Shown here: one piece after another, positions 52,106 through 61,524 of the stretch
How the letters are laid out: every line of letters starts with the position of its first letter
Position numbering within the stretch: the first letter of the stretch is position 1
DNA from: an uncultured Muribaculaceae bacterium
GTDB taxonomy: Bacteria > Bacteroidota > Bacteroidia > Bacteroidales > Muribaculaceae
Length of the DNA: 64,000 nt
NCBI GenBank assembly: GCA_910587475.1
Contig: CAJUMR010000005.1
Span: forward strand, 1 to 64,000
Reading direction: 5' to 3'
Notes under the pieces: generated by a model
Told to the model about the DNA's origin: nothing
The model's database searches: none
What the model saw: only the letters and a program-made list of their open reading frames with translations
Translations under genes and position numbers: made by a program

Positions 52106-53278
52106 TTAATCCCAGGTGTACTTTTTTTGTTTTGACAGTCGTGCGTAGAGCGATAATGCCGTGCGACGCAATGGCTGTGTGAGTGTAAACCATGGTGCTG
52201 TGAGCGTCAGGCGTCGTAATCCGAGTGTTGTTGTCGCTTTGCGCCATGATATGGCTATGTCGGTTGCACAGGCGATTAGCAGAACCGCAGCGGCCGATAT
52301 GGTCACAGCATTGTTGATATCGATGATGGCGGCCACGCATGCCGAGATGATGGCCAGCCATAAGGCTGCTTCGCCGATAATAAGCCGCGGCCAAGGTCTG
52401 TGCTTGATGAAGCGTTGGGTGAACAGATGTCTGACTGCAGTGTCGCGGATGGTGGAATGGAAGTCGTAGCTGCTGAAGTGCACGATTGATTCAGGCGACA
52501 GTTCGACTGCCGTATTTTGTTTCGACGCGATCTCGCTGATGAAGATGTCGTCGTCGCCGGAGTGGAGGTTGAGCGAGCGTGAGAAGCCTTTGTTGGCAAA
52601 AAACAATTCCTTGCGGTAGGCGAGGTTCAGTTCTGTACCTCTGAAAGGGCGGTGGTCTATTGCCGATGATAGCCACGATGTGCAGTCGTCGGCAAATTCG
52701 AATGTGCACGTGCGACTTATGCCGGCGTCGCTTACCGGAGAGGCATATCCGAGTACAATGTCGGTCGAGGGGTCGGAAAAATTGCGCATTATTTTAGTCA
52801 GCCAGCGGGGCGACGATATTATGGCGTCAGAGGTCGTGTGGACCACAATGCCGTTGCGCGCCGCTTTTATGCCGAGGGTGAGAGCCAGCTTCTTGCGGCT
52901 GAGATTACGGGCGCCGTCGGGGGTGAAAGTGAGGTAGAGATTTCTGTTGGCAAGTTGCAGGGCGCTGATTACGTTTCGCACGTCGGCAGAGTCGCCTTCG
53001 TTGACGACGATTACCTCAAACGCGCCTTCATAGTCCTGTGAAAGTATTGTCGGCAAAAGGGCTTCAAGCCGATCGGCCTCACCGCGGGAATATATGATGA
53101 CTGATGCTGCCGGCCATCCGGAGCCGGCTGGAGAGTCGACATTGAGCCGGCACTGGCGACTTCTGCGGTTGATGCGGCGTATGAACGGGCAGTAAAGGCT
53201 TGCGATTATTATGGTCGAGACGGCGCACACTGCGAGAAGCGCCATTACGGTTGTTGATAGTTCGAAGTTAAAAATCAT
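52106..53278 (-). CDS. Membrane-anchored family 2 glycosyltransferase
   Basis: This 390-residue protein has an N-terminal membrane segment (about 8-32), a GT-A domain (PAASVIIYSRGEADRLEALLPTILSQ; ADVRNV; TSDAIISSPRWL; HSGDDDIFISEIA, which holds the D-rich catalytic motif) and two hydrophobic segments near 300-345. This design is common for enzymes that build cell-surface glycans on the inner membrane. It is divergent from the exopolysaccharide operon, which suggests a shared role, but substrate is unknown. Confidence 0.85.
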   Translation of the reverse strand: MIFNFELSTTVMALLAVCAVSTIIIASLYCPFIRRINRRSRQCRLNVDSPAGSGWPAASVIIYSRGEADRLEALLPTILSQDYEGAFEVIVVNEGDSADVRNVISALQLANRNLYLTFTPDGARNLSRKKLALTLGIKAARNGIVVHTTSDAIISSPRWLTKIMRNFSDPSTDIVLGYASPVSDAGISRTCTFEFADDCTSWLSSAIDHRPFRGTELNLAYRKELFFANKGFSRSLNLHSGDDDIFISEIASKQNTAVELSPESIVHFSSYDFHSTIRDTAVRHLFTQRFIKHRPWPRLIIGEAALWLAIISACVAAIIDINNAVTISAAAVLLIACATDIAISWRKATTTLGLRRLTLTAPWFTLTQPLRRTALSLYARLSKQKKYTWD

Positions 53279-53306
53279 TGCTCGGATGCGTCGTTTATTG
53301 ACTGTG

Positions 53307-53314
53307 CAAAGATA
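53307..53314 (-). promoter_or_regulatory. -7 box of the divergent glycosyltransferase gene
   Basis: TATCTTTG on the minus strand, 28 bases before its ATG. The plus-strand promoter for the export operon in the same gap is not clear. Confidence 0.5.
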
Positions 53315-53412
53315 CGGATTTTTTTAGGGGCATGAATAATAAAGCCGTCAAAGCTGCGTTAAATAGATTGAATTATATTTTGCAATTTTAAACGCATTTT
53401 GACTCTGTTAAC

Positions 53413-54216
53413 ATGAAATTAACTCATATATTATTATGTGTCGCTTTGGCAGGAACAGTCGCGTCTTGTTCTTCGACTAAAACGGTACTGCCTTATTTTA
53501 CAGATATTTCAACAGTCACAGAAGGGTCGTTCAAGGCCGAAAATTATTTGCCTGAAATCAAGCCCGACGACGAACTCCTCATAACCGTCAACTCTATCAC
53601 ACCGGCTGCAACAGGCATATACAACCTTCCGCTGTCCAATCCGGCGAAAACGGATGAGCTATTCAAGGTGTCGACACCACAGCAGCAGACTTACATCGTC
53701 GACAGTGAGGGAAATATCAATTTTCCGGTGTTGGGCAAGCTGCATGTCGCAGGCATGACTGTTGATGCTCTGCAGAAAGAATTGACCCGGCTGATCAGCA
53801 AGGATGTCGACGATCCCATAGTTTCAGTCGCCATGACAAATTTCAGGGTGGTTGTTGCCGGAGAAGTCAAGACTCCGAGATCGATACCTGTGACACGCAA
53901 CCGCTACAGCATACTCGATGCGCTATCCGACGCCGGTGACCTTACAGAATACGGTGAGCGTTCCAATGTGCTGCTTGTGCGCGAGGAAAACGGCGAACGT
54001 AAGTTTGTCCATCTGAATCTTAATTCGTCAGAGTTGCTTGCATCGCCTTATTTCTATCTTCAGCAGAACGACTATGTGTATGTAGAGCCCAATAAGGTGC
54101 GTCAGGCAAATTCAAAATATAATCAGAACAATGCGTTTAAACTGACTGTCGTTTCGACAATCGTCAGTGCGGCGTCAGTGATTGCTTCGCTTGTAATAGC
54201 ATTAACCGTGAAATAA
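53413..54216 (+). CDS. Polysaccharide export lipoprotein (Wza-like)
   Basis: This 267-residue outer-membrane lipoprotein has its lipobox cysteine at 19 (VASC). A polysaccharide export (Poly_export) domain with KPDDELLITVNS and an SLBB-type domain with VAGEVKTPRSIPV make up the body. A C-terminal hydrophobic stretch (about 245-266) may be the barrel-forming helix or anchor. It is the first gene of the exopolysaccharide operon, with the tyrosine kinase 11 bases on. Confidence 0.9.
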   Translation: MKLTHILLCVALAGTVASCSSTKTVLPYFTDISTVTEGSFKAENYLPEIKPDDELLITVNSITPAATGIYNLPLSNPAKTDELFKVSTPQQQTYIVDSEGNINFPVLGKLHVAGMTVDALQKELTRLISKDVDDPIVSVAMTNFRVVVAGEVKTPRSIPVTRNRYSILDALSDAGDLTEYGERSNVLLVREENGERKFVHLNLNSSELLASPYFYLQQNDYVYVEPNKVRQANSKYNQNNAFKLTVVSTIVSAASVIASLVIALTVK

Positions 54217-54227
54217 ACACAGGCATT

Positions 54228-56519
54228 ATGGCAAAGAAAAAAAAATCCGACTTTATTGATGTACGTGCTATCGTGCAGGAATATATTTCTAAATGGTATT
54301 GGTTCGCGATTTCAGTCGTAGTGTGTGTGGCCGTCGGCTGGGTTGCTACGCGTGTGTTCAAACCGAAGTATGCGGTCAATGCCAATGTGCTCATCTCGCA
54401 GGACGAGAAGGGCGGTATGGCAAGCCTTGGGTCGATCGGCGACCTGTTCGGCTCGTCGGCCAGTGTCGACGACGAGATTTTTGTGATCTCGTCTCACTCG
54501 CTTTATCGCGATGTTGTCCGTGATCTCGGAACATATAAGAAGCATGTTGTCCGACTCGGTTTCCTCAACAAGGAATTTGCCTATCCCGAGTTCCCGGTCG
54601 ATGTGTTTGCAGCCCCCGGCATTATTGACACATTGCGCACCGGCATATGGTTCAAGGTGAATATCGATGAAAAAGGTCTGGCATCTGTAAAGGCCAAGGC
54701 GAAGAAAAAAGTTATAGCCGATGTCGAGGACAGGGAGCTGCCGGTGACTTTATCGACAATTTACGGAAGCTTTGTCATCGACACAACGAGCTATTTTGTG
54801 CCCGGTGCAGAGACAAAGACCGACATTCTTCTCTACGGTTATGATGCAGCGGCCGAATTGCTCGATGAAGACGTCAATTCAAGCATTGCCAGCAAGCGCA
54901 GCAACGCTATCCGTCTCGGCATGATCACAGATAATACGGACTACGGACGTGACGTTCTCAACGAAATCATTGAAAAATACAACGAACGAGGCATCGCGGA
55001 GAAAAACCGCGAGGGCGAGAAGACGGCCAAATTCATCGACGAACGTCTTGTCATCCTGAGCCGCGATCTCAATGAGGCCGAAGCCAGCATCCAGAACTAC
55101 AAGGAACAGAAAGGTATTATCGACGTCAGTGTCGAGGCTTCTTATCAGACAGGAAAGAGAAGTTCGCTCGAAAGCGAGCTGATTGCGGCTGAAACTCAGG
55201 CCGAAATTATAAAGATGACCGCTGATTTCATAGCAGATCCAGCCAACAATATGTCGCTTATCCCGACGACGTCGGATGTAGCAGGTGTGCAGGACGGCAT
55301 CAAGACATACAACAGTTTGCTTCTCGAGCGTATGTCGCTGATGACAAATGCCAAGCCTAATAACAAAACATTGCAGCTGCTCGAAAAACGCATAGAAGCT
55401 ACCCGGACGACAATCGCCGCTTCTGTGGCCAAGGCATATGAAAACATCAACGTCACCATCAACGACCTGCGTTCTCAGTTGAACAAGGCGATGGGACGCT
55501 TGAGTTCAGTGCCTTTGCAGGAGCGTGAATTCCTGAATATAAAGCGTCAGCAAGAGGTCAAACAGCAACTCTATCTGTTCTTGCTGCAGCGTCGCGAAGA
55601 AACAGCAATGATGCTTGCCAATGCCACACCCAAGGGCATTATAGTCGATGAGGCATATGCGCTCAACGAACCTGTCAGTCTGAGCAAGAAGATGATGCTG
55701 CTGATCTCTCTGATGATCGGCCTGTGTATTCCTCCGGCATTGCTTTATATCCGCAAAGCCCTGAGAACCAAGTTCGACACCAAGGACGAAGTCGAAGACA
55801 TGGTCGATGTGCCTGTGCTCGGCGAGATCTGCAACGATCGTGCCGGACGCTCGCTGGTGGCAGTGTCAGGCGACCATTCATCGACCACTGAACTCTTCAA
55901 TCTGTTGCGTTCGCGTCTGCCGTTCATGCTTGGAGGCAAGGACGAGAAGGTCGTGTTGCTTACCTCGACACGTTCAGGCGAAGGTAAATCGTTCGTGTCG
56001 ATCAACCTTGCTGCCGACATGGCGCTTCTCCACAAGAAGGTGCTTCTTATCGGCATGGATGTGCGCAAACCGCGTTTGTCCGAGTATCTCGGCCTCAATG
56101 CACGTTTCGGTCTGACTCAATATCTCGCATCTGACGATATCACGATCGAATCGATGATTGTACGTTCGCCCGATGCTCCCGCGCTGGATATTATTGTGTC
56201 AGGTCCCGTGCCGCCTAATCCCGCCGAACTGTTAAACTCTCCGAAGCTCGATCAGCTTATGGACGAACTTCGCAAGCGCTACGATTATATCTTCATCGAC
56301 TCGGCTCCGGTCGGAATGGTCAGCGACACATTCACATTGTCGCGACTTGCCGATGCAACAATATATGTTGTACGCGCGGCCTACACCACGCGTTCAGATG
56401 TGCGCTTCGTCGAAGACCTTTACGACGACAACCGTCTGAAGAAGATGTCGATCGTAGTCAATGGCACGGCTACAAAACGCGGCTACGGCTACGGTTACGG
56501 AGAGCAAAAGTCTAAGTAA
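54228..56519 (+). CDS. Polysaccharide co-polymerase / tyrosine autokinase (Wzc-like)
   Basis: This 763-residue inner-membrane protein controls chain length and export. A Wzz domain starts after the first membrane segment (about 24-42), long coiled-coil regions fill 270-480, and a second membrane segment lies near 482-502. The cytoplasmic kinase has Walker A STRSGEGKS (near 578-586), Walker A' LLIGMDVRKPR and Walker B YIFIDSAP. The C terminus has a small tyrosine cluster (RGYGYGYGE) for autophosphorylation. The CpsB-type phosphatase at 21752 is the likely partner. Confidence 0.93.
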   Translation: MAKKKKSDFIDVRAIVQEYISKWYWFAISVVVCVAVGWVATRVFKPKYAVNANVLISQDEKGGMASLGSIGDLFGSSASVDDEIFVISSHSLYRDVVRDLGTYKKHVVRLGFLNKEFAYPEFPVDVFAAPGIIDTLRTGIWFKVNIDEKGLASVKAKAKKKVIADVEDRELPVTLSTIYGSFVIDTTSYFVPGAETKTDILLYGYDAAAELLDEDVNSSIASKRSNAIRLGMITDNTDYGRDVLNEIIEKYNERGIAEKNREGEKTAKFIDERLVILSRDLNEAEASIQNYKEQKGIIDVSVEASYQTGKRSSLESELIAAETQAEIIKMTADFIADPANNMSLIPTTSDVAGVQDGIKTYNSLLLERMSLMTNAKPNNKTLQLLEKRIEATRTTIAASVAKAYENINVTINDLRSQLNKAMGRLSSVPLQEREFLNIKRQQEVKQQLYLFLLQRREETAMMLANATPKGIIVDEAYALNEPVSLSKKMMLLISLMIGLCIPPALLYIRKALRTKFDTKDEVEDMVDVPVLGEICNDRAGRSLVAVSGDHSSTTELFNLLRSRLPFMLGGKDEKVVLLTSTRSGEGKSFVSINLAADMALLHKKVLLIGMDVRKPRLSEYLGLNARFGLTQYLASDDITIESMIVRSPDAPALDIIVSGPVPPNPAELLNSPKLDQLMDELRKRYDYIFIDSAPVGMVSDTFTLSRLADATIYVVRAAYTTRSDVRFVEDLYDDNRLKKMSIVVNGTATKRGYGYGYGEQKSK

Positions 56520-56536
56520 GCCTGCGGCTGACTTGC

Positions 56537-57964
56537 ATGGGGAAGGGAGTTTACAAGTGGACAGCGATCGATCGGATCTGTAATTCGGTCATGACCTTTG
56601 GCGGCAATCTATGGCTTGCCAATATGCTTGCTCCGTCGGACTTCGGCCTTCTCGGCATGGTGGCTATTTTTTCGGCTTTGGCTTCCAACATTTCGGGTTG
56701 CGGCATGAGTGATGGCCTCATCAACAAGGCCGATCCGACTTCGCGCGACTATTCGACAGTGTTTGTGTTCAACGGCGCGATGGGGCTTCTGTTCTGTCTG
56801 ATATTTGTCTCGACTTCAGGATTTGTCGCCGCATTCTATGGCTATCCTGAACTGAAAGGCATCATGATCGCCATCGGCATCTGTTTCTTCTTCCAATCGT
56901 TGTGCTTGATCCAAGAGACACGCATGCGCAAGGAGCTCAATTTTAAGAAGATGGCAATTGTCAGATTGTCGGCGACAGCAAGTTCGCTCATACTTGCCGT
57001 GATCCTTGTGCTGTGTGGCTACAGCTACTGGGGGTTGGTGTCGATGCAGATATTCCTGTCGTTCTTCATGTTTGTCTATTATCTGCTTGTCTCGCGTTGG
57101 TTTCCGCGGATTGCGTTCTACCGCGCGTCGTTCAAGGAGATGTTTGGCTACGGTGTGCATCTGATGCTTGCCTATGTCTGCTACCAGATAGCCAGAAACA
57201 TCAACATGGCGGTACTTGGAAAATTTTCCAACGCCGCAGCTTCGGGCGCCTACAATCAGGCCCATAAACTGCAGGAAGTCCCTTACAATCTGAGCGAATC
57301 GATCTTGAACTGGCCTTTCTTCGCTGTGCTTTCAGCCACTCATGGGGTTTCAGACCGACGCCGCGTCACTGCCGACATGCACTCTCAGATTATTTTTGTC
57401 AACGCCGTTATCACCTGCTTTCTCTTCTGCGTCTCGCAGTATGTGTTCAAGTCGCTATATGGGGCGAAATGGGATGCGGCCATACCGATTTTCAACATCC
57501 TGCTGTGGTATGGACTTGCAACGGCGGTAAAGATGTTCTATCAGACCATCCTGAAGGCTCATTCCCGTACGAAGACTATCCGCAATCTCACGATTGTCGA
57601 AGTTGTGCTGCAGCTCGCCATGCTTGCCGGGTTCTATAAGTCGAGCGCAACGGTGATCGCTTTCACCCAGGTCATTCCGGCCTTGGTGATGCTGGTTGTG
57701 TATGTGCCGATGTATATGCGCCTCGAAGGCATTAGCGTCGGTCAATATATGAAAGAAAGCTTCAGACCTTTGATCATACCGGTGCTTGTTATGGTCATCA
57801 CCATCGTAGGATCGATATCATGGGCACCGGAAATCAACCGCTTTGTGGCAATGATAGTTGTATCGGCCCTATATATCGTAGCTCTCATCATCTATTGTGA
57901 GCTACGGCGTCCGACGTTTTATATGGACGTGCGCCGACGGATAATAAAAACAAAAAATGCATAA
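56537..57964 (+). CDS. Polysaccharide flippase (Wzx/MATE-like)
   Basis: This 475-residue membrane protein has twelve to fourteen hydrophobic segments and belongs to the polysaccharide transport (PST) family, which flips lipid-linked repeat units. The start (MGKGVYKWTAIDRICNSVMTFGGNLWLANMLAPSDFGLLGM) is typical, as is NAAASGAYNQAHKLQEVP in the middle. It lies 17 bases after the kinase gene. Confidence 0.88.
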   Translation: MGKGVYKWTAIDRICNSVMTFGGNLWLANMLAPSDFGLLGMVAIFSALASNISGCGMSDGLINKADPTSRDYSTVFVFNGAMGLLFCLIFVSTSGFVAAFYGYPELKGIMIAIGICFFFQSLCLIQETRMRKELNFKKMAIVRLSATASSLILAVILVLCGYSYWGLVSMQIFLSFFMFVYYLLVSRWFPRIAFYRASFKEMFGYGVHLMLAYVCYQIARNINMAVLGKFSNAAASGAYNQAHKLQEVPYNLSESILNWPFFAVLSATHGVSDRRRVTADMHSQIIFVNAVITCFLFCVSQYVFKSLYGAKWDAAIPIFNILLWYGLATAVKMFYQTILKAHSRTKTIRNLTIVEVVLQLAMLAGFYKSSATVIAFTQVIPALVMLVVYVPMYMRLEGISVGQYMKESFRPLIIPVLVMVITIVGSISWAPEINRFVAMIVVSALYIVALIIYCELRRPTFYMDVRRRIIKTKNA

Positions 57965-57967
57965 GCT

Positions 57968-59407
57968 ATGACAGATAGCCTCCAACATAATATCACAGAT
58001 CACCAACCCGGCGAACGTCGGCTGCTCGACTTGAAGTGGGCTGATTACACCTGGCCGTTGCTGTTTCTGCTGTCGATGGCGATGATGGGACTGAAGTTCC
58101 CGTTGGGTTACCTACTTGTGCCGATCATACTCATCAACCGTTTCCGCGTCGATCGTTATGATTTCCTCATAATGCTGACGATCTTTTTCGGTGGTTACGG
58201 TTTGATAGGCGAAGGCACTCTCCCTGTCAAAACCTGGGACTTAGCCTTCGTGGCCTCGGTAATCGGCGCCCTGGTATACAGAAAGGATCAGCTCGTCAAA
58301 AATGTGTTGTGGCTGATTGTTGGATATGCAGTGCTATTGCTTTTTATCGCAAGTTTCAGCGATGAACGTATGATGGTGCAGATTAGGACTATCCGAGGGT
58401 ATCTTTATTTTATCTACTTTGTGATACCGCTGATTGTATTTGCAGGACGAACATTCAATATACTTGTGTTTTTCAAAAAGTTAATGCCCTATGTGATCTG
58501 TTTATGTGTATTTTATGTCTGTGACGCCTTTGTGTTCAATGGCCACATATTATTGCCTTGCACTTTCAGTTGGACAGGAGATGAATCTGTGTTCTATAAT
58601 CCGACTTTATATGGCTTCGCTACGTTTCCTCGAATATATCCTCCCGGACTTTTTATTGCGGTATTGGCAGTATATCCAATCGTCCGTCTATATAGATTAT
58701 GTAGATGGCAATTTATCTTGTTCTTTATGGCCCTTGGGGCGACACGAACTTTTACGGTTATTTCAGGCTTTTTGGCGGAATATGTGTTGTCTATGCCAAA
58801 TTTGGGCAAAGTTGTGCGTTATGGAGTAGGCGTGGTTGTCGTATTGTTGGCAGTATACGGCCTCGACGCAATATTGCCGGCCGATAATGAAAACGGAGAC
58901 AGTGCGTTGCGTATTTACTCTTCGGTACAGCAAGTGATGAATCTCGAAGTTGCACAAGATGATGAAGATATCGCTGAACTTGGCTCGGGACGTCTTGGAC
59001 AGGCGATACCTAAGATAGAATTGGTGAGCGAGTTTAATAAAGAGCTTGTAGGCCTTGGATTCCTTCATCCACAGTTAACGACCAATACAAAGTATATTAT
59101 TGACAATCCATTTTACAATGATCAGGAGAAAGCTGAGGAAGTGGCGACAGGTATTGAAGTTGAGCCGCTTCAAGTGTATGTTTCTTGTGGCTTTATTGGC
59201 CTGATCGTGCATGTGTTGTTCTTTGTTGCTACTTTTTTGCTCATCCGTAAAATGCCGTATTCATTTTACTATTTGACGGTTTTGTTCGGACTGTTTTGGT
59301 TTGGGCTTGGCGGATTTGCACAGTTGAACACTGCGGATGGATTACTGATTTGTAGTTTGGCCTACTCTTTGGTCATTTTGGACAACCGTAATCGGAAACC
59401 TCAATAA
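57968..59407 (+). CDS. O-antigen/exopolysaccharide polymerase-like membrane protein (Wzy-like)
   Basis: This 479-residue protein has about eleven hydrophobic segments and one large extracytoplasmic loop (about 295-390) with many acidic residues. That layout, and the position between flippase and glycosyltransferases, fits a Wzy polymerase. Wzy proteins share little sequence, so the call rests on topology and context. Codon use changes to more A and T in the second half of this gene. Confidence 0.7.
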   Translation: MTDSLQHNITDHQPGERRLLDLKWADYTWPLLFLLSMAMMGLKFPLGYLLVPIILINRFRVDRYDFLIMLTIFFGGYGLIGEGTLPVKTWDLAFVASVIGALVYRKDQLVKNVLWLIVGYAVLLLFIASFSDERMMVQIRTIRGYLYFIYFVIPLIVFAGRTFNILVFFKKLMPYVICLCVFYVCDAFVFNGHILLPCTFSWTGDESVFYNPTLYGFATFPRIYPPGLFIAVLAVYPIVRLYRLCRWQFILFFMALGATRTFTVISGFLAEYVLSMPNLGKVVRYGVGVVVVLLAVYGLDAILPADNENGDSALRIYSSVQQVMNLEVAQDDEDIAELGSGRLGQAIPKIELVSEFNKELVGLGFLHPQLTTNTKYIIDNPFYNDQEKAEEVATGIEVEPLQVYVSCGFIGLIVHVLFFVATFLLIRKMPYSFYYLTVLFGLFWFGLGGFAQLNTADGLLICSLAYSLVILDNRNRKPQ

Positions 59408-59416
59408 AATCTAATT

Positions 59417-60451
59417 ATGAAAATTGTACATTGCATATTCTCGTTCAATACCGGCGGTGCTGAGACAATGCTCTGCGATATAATGCGTCGGCAAAGTGTT
59501 GAACACGATGTCACGCTGATTGTCGTCAATGATGATTACGACCGGGAGTTATTGTCAAAGTTGCCGGCAAACATTGATCTTGTGCTGTTGAACAGAAAGC
59601 CTTCAAGTCGCTCTCCGTTTTTTATAATGAAATTGAATCTGGTGATTTATAAAATTATGCCAGACGCCGTACATCTACACTCTTTCAAACTTCCGAGGCT
59701 TGTTTTCTATAATCGTAAAAAAACTTGGTATACGGTTCATGATATTGGCATTTCAATGAAGTATTCCGGACTTGTAGGTGGTATCGTGGCGATATCGGAT
59801 GCGGTTAAAAACGATATAGAGAGGCGAAGTAAAGTGCCGGTGAAGGTTGTTCCCAACGGTATTGATTTGGATCAAATAAGCCGAAAAACGACATATAGGC
59901 AATCTGACAAATTTAAGATTGTGCAGGTTGCGCGTCTTGATCATAATAAAAAGGGGCAGGACTTGCTGGTCAAAGCATTGGCTAAGGTTAGAGCCAAAGG
60001 GTTCACTCTTGTGACGCTTGATCTTATCGGAGATGGACAATCACGGGGATACCTTACACAACTTGTTGCAGATCTCGGACTGACAGAAGCGGTCAACTTC
60101 TTAGGTTTGAGAGATCGGGAGTATATCTACAATCATCTGAAAGATTATGATCTGATGTGTCACCCTGCTCGTTTTGAGGGCTTTGGTTTGGTGATAGCCG
60201 AAGGCATAGCTGCAGGGGTGCCGGTGTTGGTGCCGATGACCGGCGGTCCTTATGAGGTGATAGGCAAAGGCCGCTATGGATGCACTCATATGCCCTTAGA
60301 TCATGAAGATCTTGCCGATAAAATTATTGAAGTTCTGAATAATTATGAAGGTAGTGTCGCCGTAGCTCAAGATGCTTATCGACATATCGTCGATAATTAT
60401 TCAATCGCAACGACTGTTGATAAGTATATAAAAGTTTATGAGCACAAATAG
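59417..60451 (+). CDS. Glycosyltransferase family 4 protein
   Basis: This 344-residue GT-B enzyme starts MKIVHCIFSFNTGGAETMLCDIM, with the glycine-rich acceptor loop of GT4. The C-terminal nucleotide-sugar site is shown by VVPNGIDLD, VARLDHNKKGQDLL and the EX7E motif in EGFGLVIAE. Retaining transfer of one sugar of the repeat unit is expected. Base composition is AT-richer than the window. The next gene overlaps it by 14 bases. Confidence 0.9.
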   Translation: MKIVHCIFSFNTGGAETMLCDIMRRQSVEHDVTLIVVNDDYDRELLSKLPANIDLVLLNRKPSSRSPFFIMKLNLVIYKIMPDAVHLHSFKLPRLVFYNRKKTWYTVHDIGISMKYSGLVGGIVAISDAVKNDIERRSKVPVKVVPNGIDLDQISRKTTYRQSDKFKIVQVARLDHNKKGQDLLVKALAKVRAKGFTLVTLDLIGDGQSRGYLTQLVADLGLTEAVNFLGLRDREYIYNHLKDYDLMCHPARFEGFGLVIAEGIAAGVPVLVPMTGGPYEVIGKGRYGCTHMPLDHEDLADKIIEVLNNYEGSVAVAQDAYRHIVDNYSIATTVDKYIKVYEHK

Positions 60452-61520
60452 CAAACGCCACCGAATACTTATAGTGTCTCCGATGCTACCTGCCGTCGGA
60501 GGTATCAGTGTCAGTTCTTCGCGCTTGCGTGACAGGCTTATAGATGATGGATATGAGGTCGACACCTACAATCTTCAGATGAAAGTCCCGGGTTGGTGTC
60601 ATGGGATGTGGCAGTTGATAAATACGTTTTGGATTCCATTCTATATTCTGTTCAATAAGAAATATGATATCGTGCATCTGCACATCTCATGCTATTGGCG
60701 AAGAGTCTATATTTGGCTGACCCGATGGATGTTCGGACGTACAAAAACGGTTGTCACCATCCACGGCGATTTGGCGAATTATATCAATAAACCGCTGTGC
60801 GCTGCTGTGCTGAGTTCAGGGGATAAACTTATTTGTGTCCAGCCGGGTAACCGTAAGCTACTTCCTGAAAAGTTGCAGTCGCGCGCTCATGAAATCCCGG
60901 CATTTATCATGCCAACGATGGAGGAGATACTGCAATATCGATTGCCATCCGATGTGCAGTCGTTTGTAGAGAACTCTGTATCTGCCAAGAAGCCGCTGAT
61001 CCTTTTCAATGGTTCGATTGTGCTTTCTTCTCAATTTTATGACCTATATGGTTTTGCGGATATGACTGAAACTATTTTGCGTTTACAGCGAGACGGATTC
61101 ACTTTGTCGGCGTTGATAATCGTCAATGATGTGCATCTTGATGAAAATAAGATGAAATTCTTGAAAAAGATTGAGAAAGACCTGTCAGGGTGCAGAGACG
61201 TGTTGATATATAAGTTCTCTCAATTTTCGTTGTTGCCGATTTTTAATCGAAAAGGAGTCATATATGTGAGACCGACTAAAACTGACGGAGACTCGTTGTC
61301 TGTCAGAGAAGCTTTGGCGTTGGGCCGACCTGTCATAGCTTCAAATGTAGTGCCGCGTCCTGCAGGCACCATAACATATAATGCCACTTCCGGTGTGGAT
61401 GCTTTGTATGCTTCGGTCAGGACTTTATTGTCCGATAAATCAAATGACCAAAATGTAGAAAACTGTATTTTTTACCAAGATTTCTATCCTGATATTTTGT
61501 CAATTTATAACACTCTGTAG
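60438..61520 (+). CDS. Glycosyltransferase (GT-B, family 4-like)
   Basis: This 360-residue protein begins HRILIVSPMLPAVGGISVSSSRL, a GT4-like acceptor loop. The C-terminal part has KTDGDSLSVREALALGRPVIAS, a variant of the donor site in which the usual EG(F/L)G reads TDGDS. It is therefore more diverged than its neighbour. Same operon by a 14-base overlap upstream and 4 bases downstream. AT-rich. Confidence 0.82.
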   Translation: MSTNSKRHRILIVSPMLPAVGGISVSSSRLRDRLIDDGYEVDTYNLQMKVPGWCHGMWQLINTFWIPFYILFNKKYDIVHLHISCYWRRVYIWLTRWMFGRTKTVVTIHGDLANYINKPLCAAVLSSGDKLICVQPGNRKLLPEKLQSRAHEIPAFIMPTMEEILQYRLPSDVQSFVENSVSAKKPLILFNGSIVLSSQFYDLYGFADMTETILRLQRDGFTLSALIIVNDVHLDENKMKFLKKIEKDLSGCRDVLIYKFSQFSLLPIFNRKGVIYVRPTKTDGDSLSVREALALGRPVIASNVVPRPAGTITYNATSGVDALYASVRTLLSDKSNDQNVENCIFYQDFYPDILSIYNTL

Positions 61521-61524
61521 TCTT

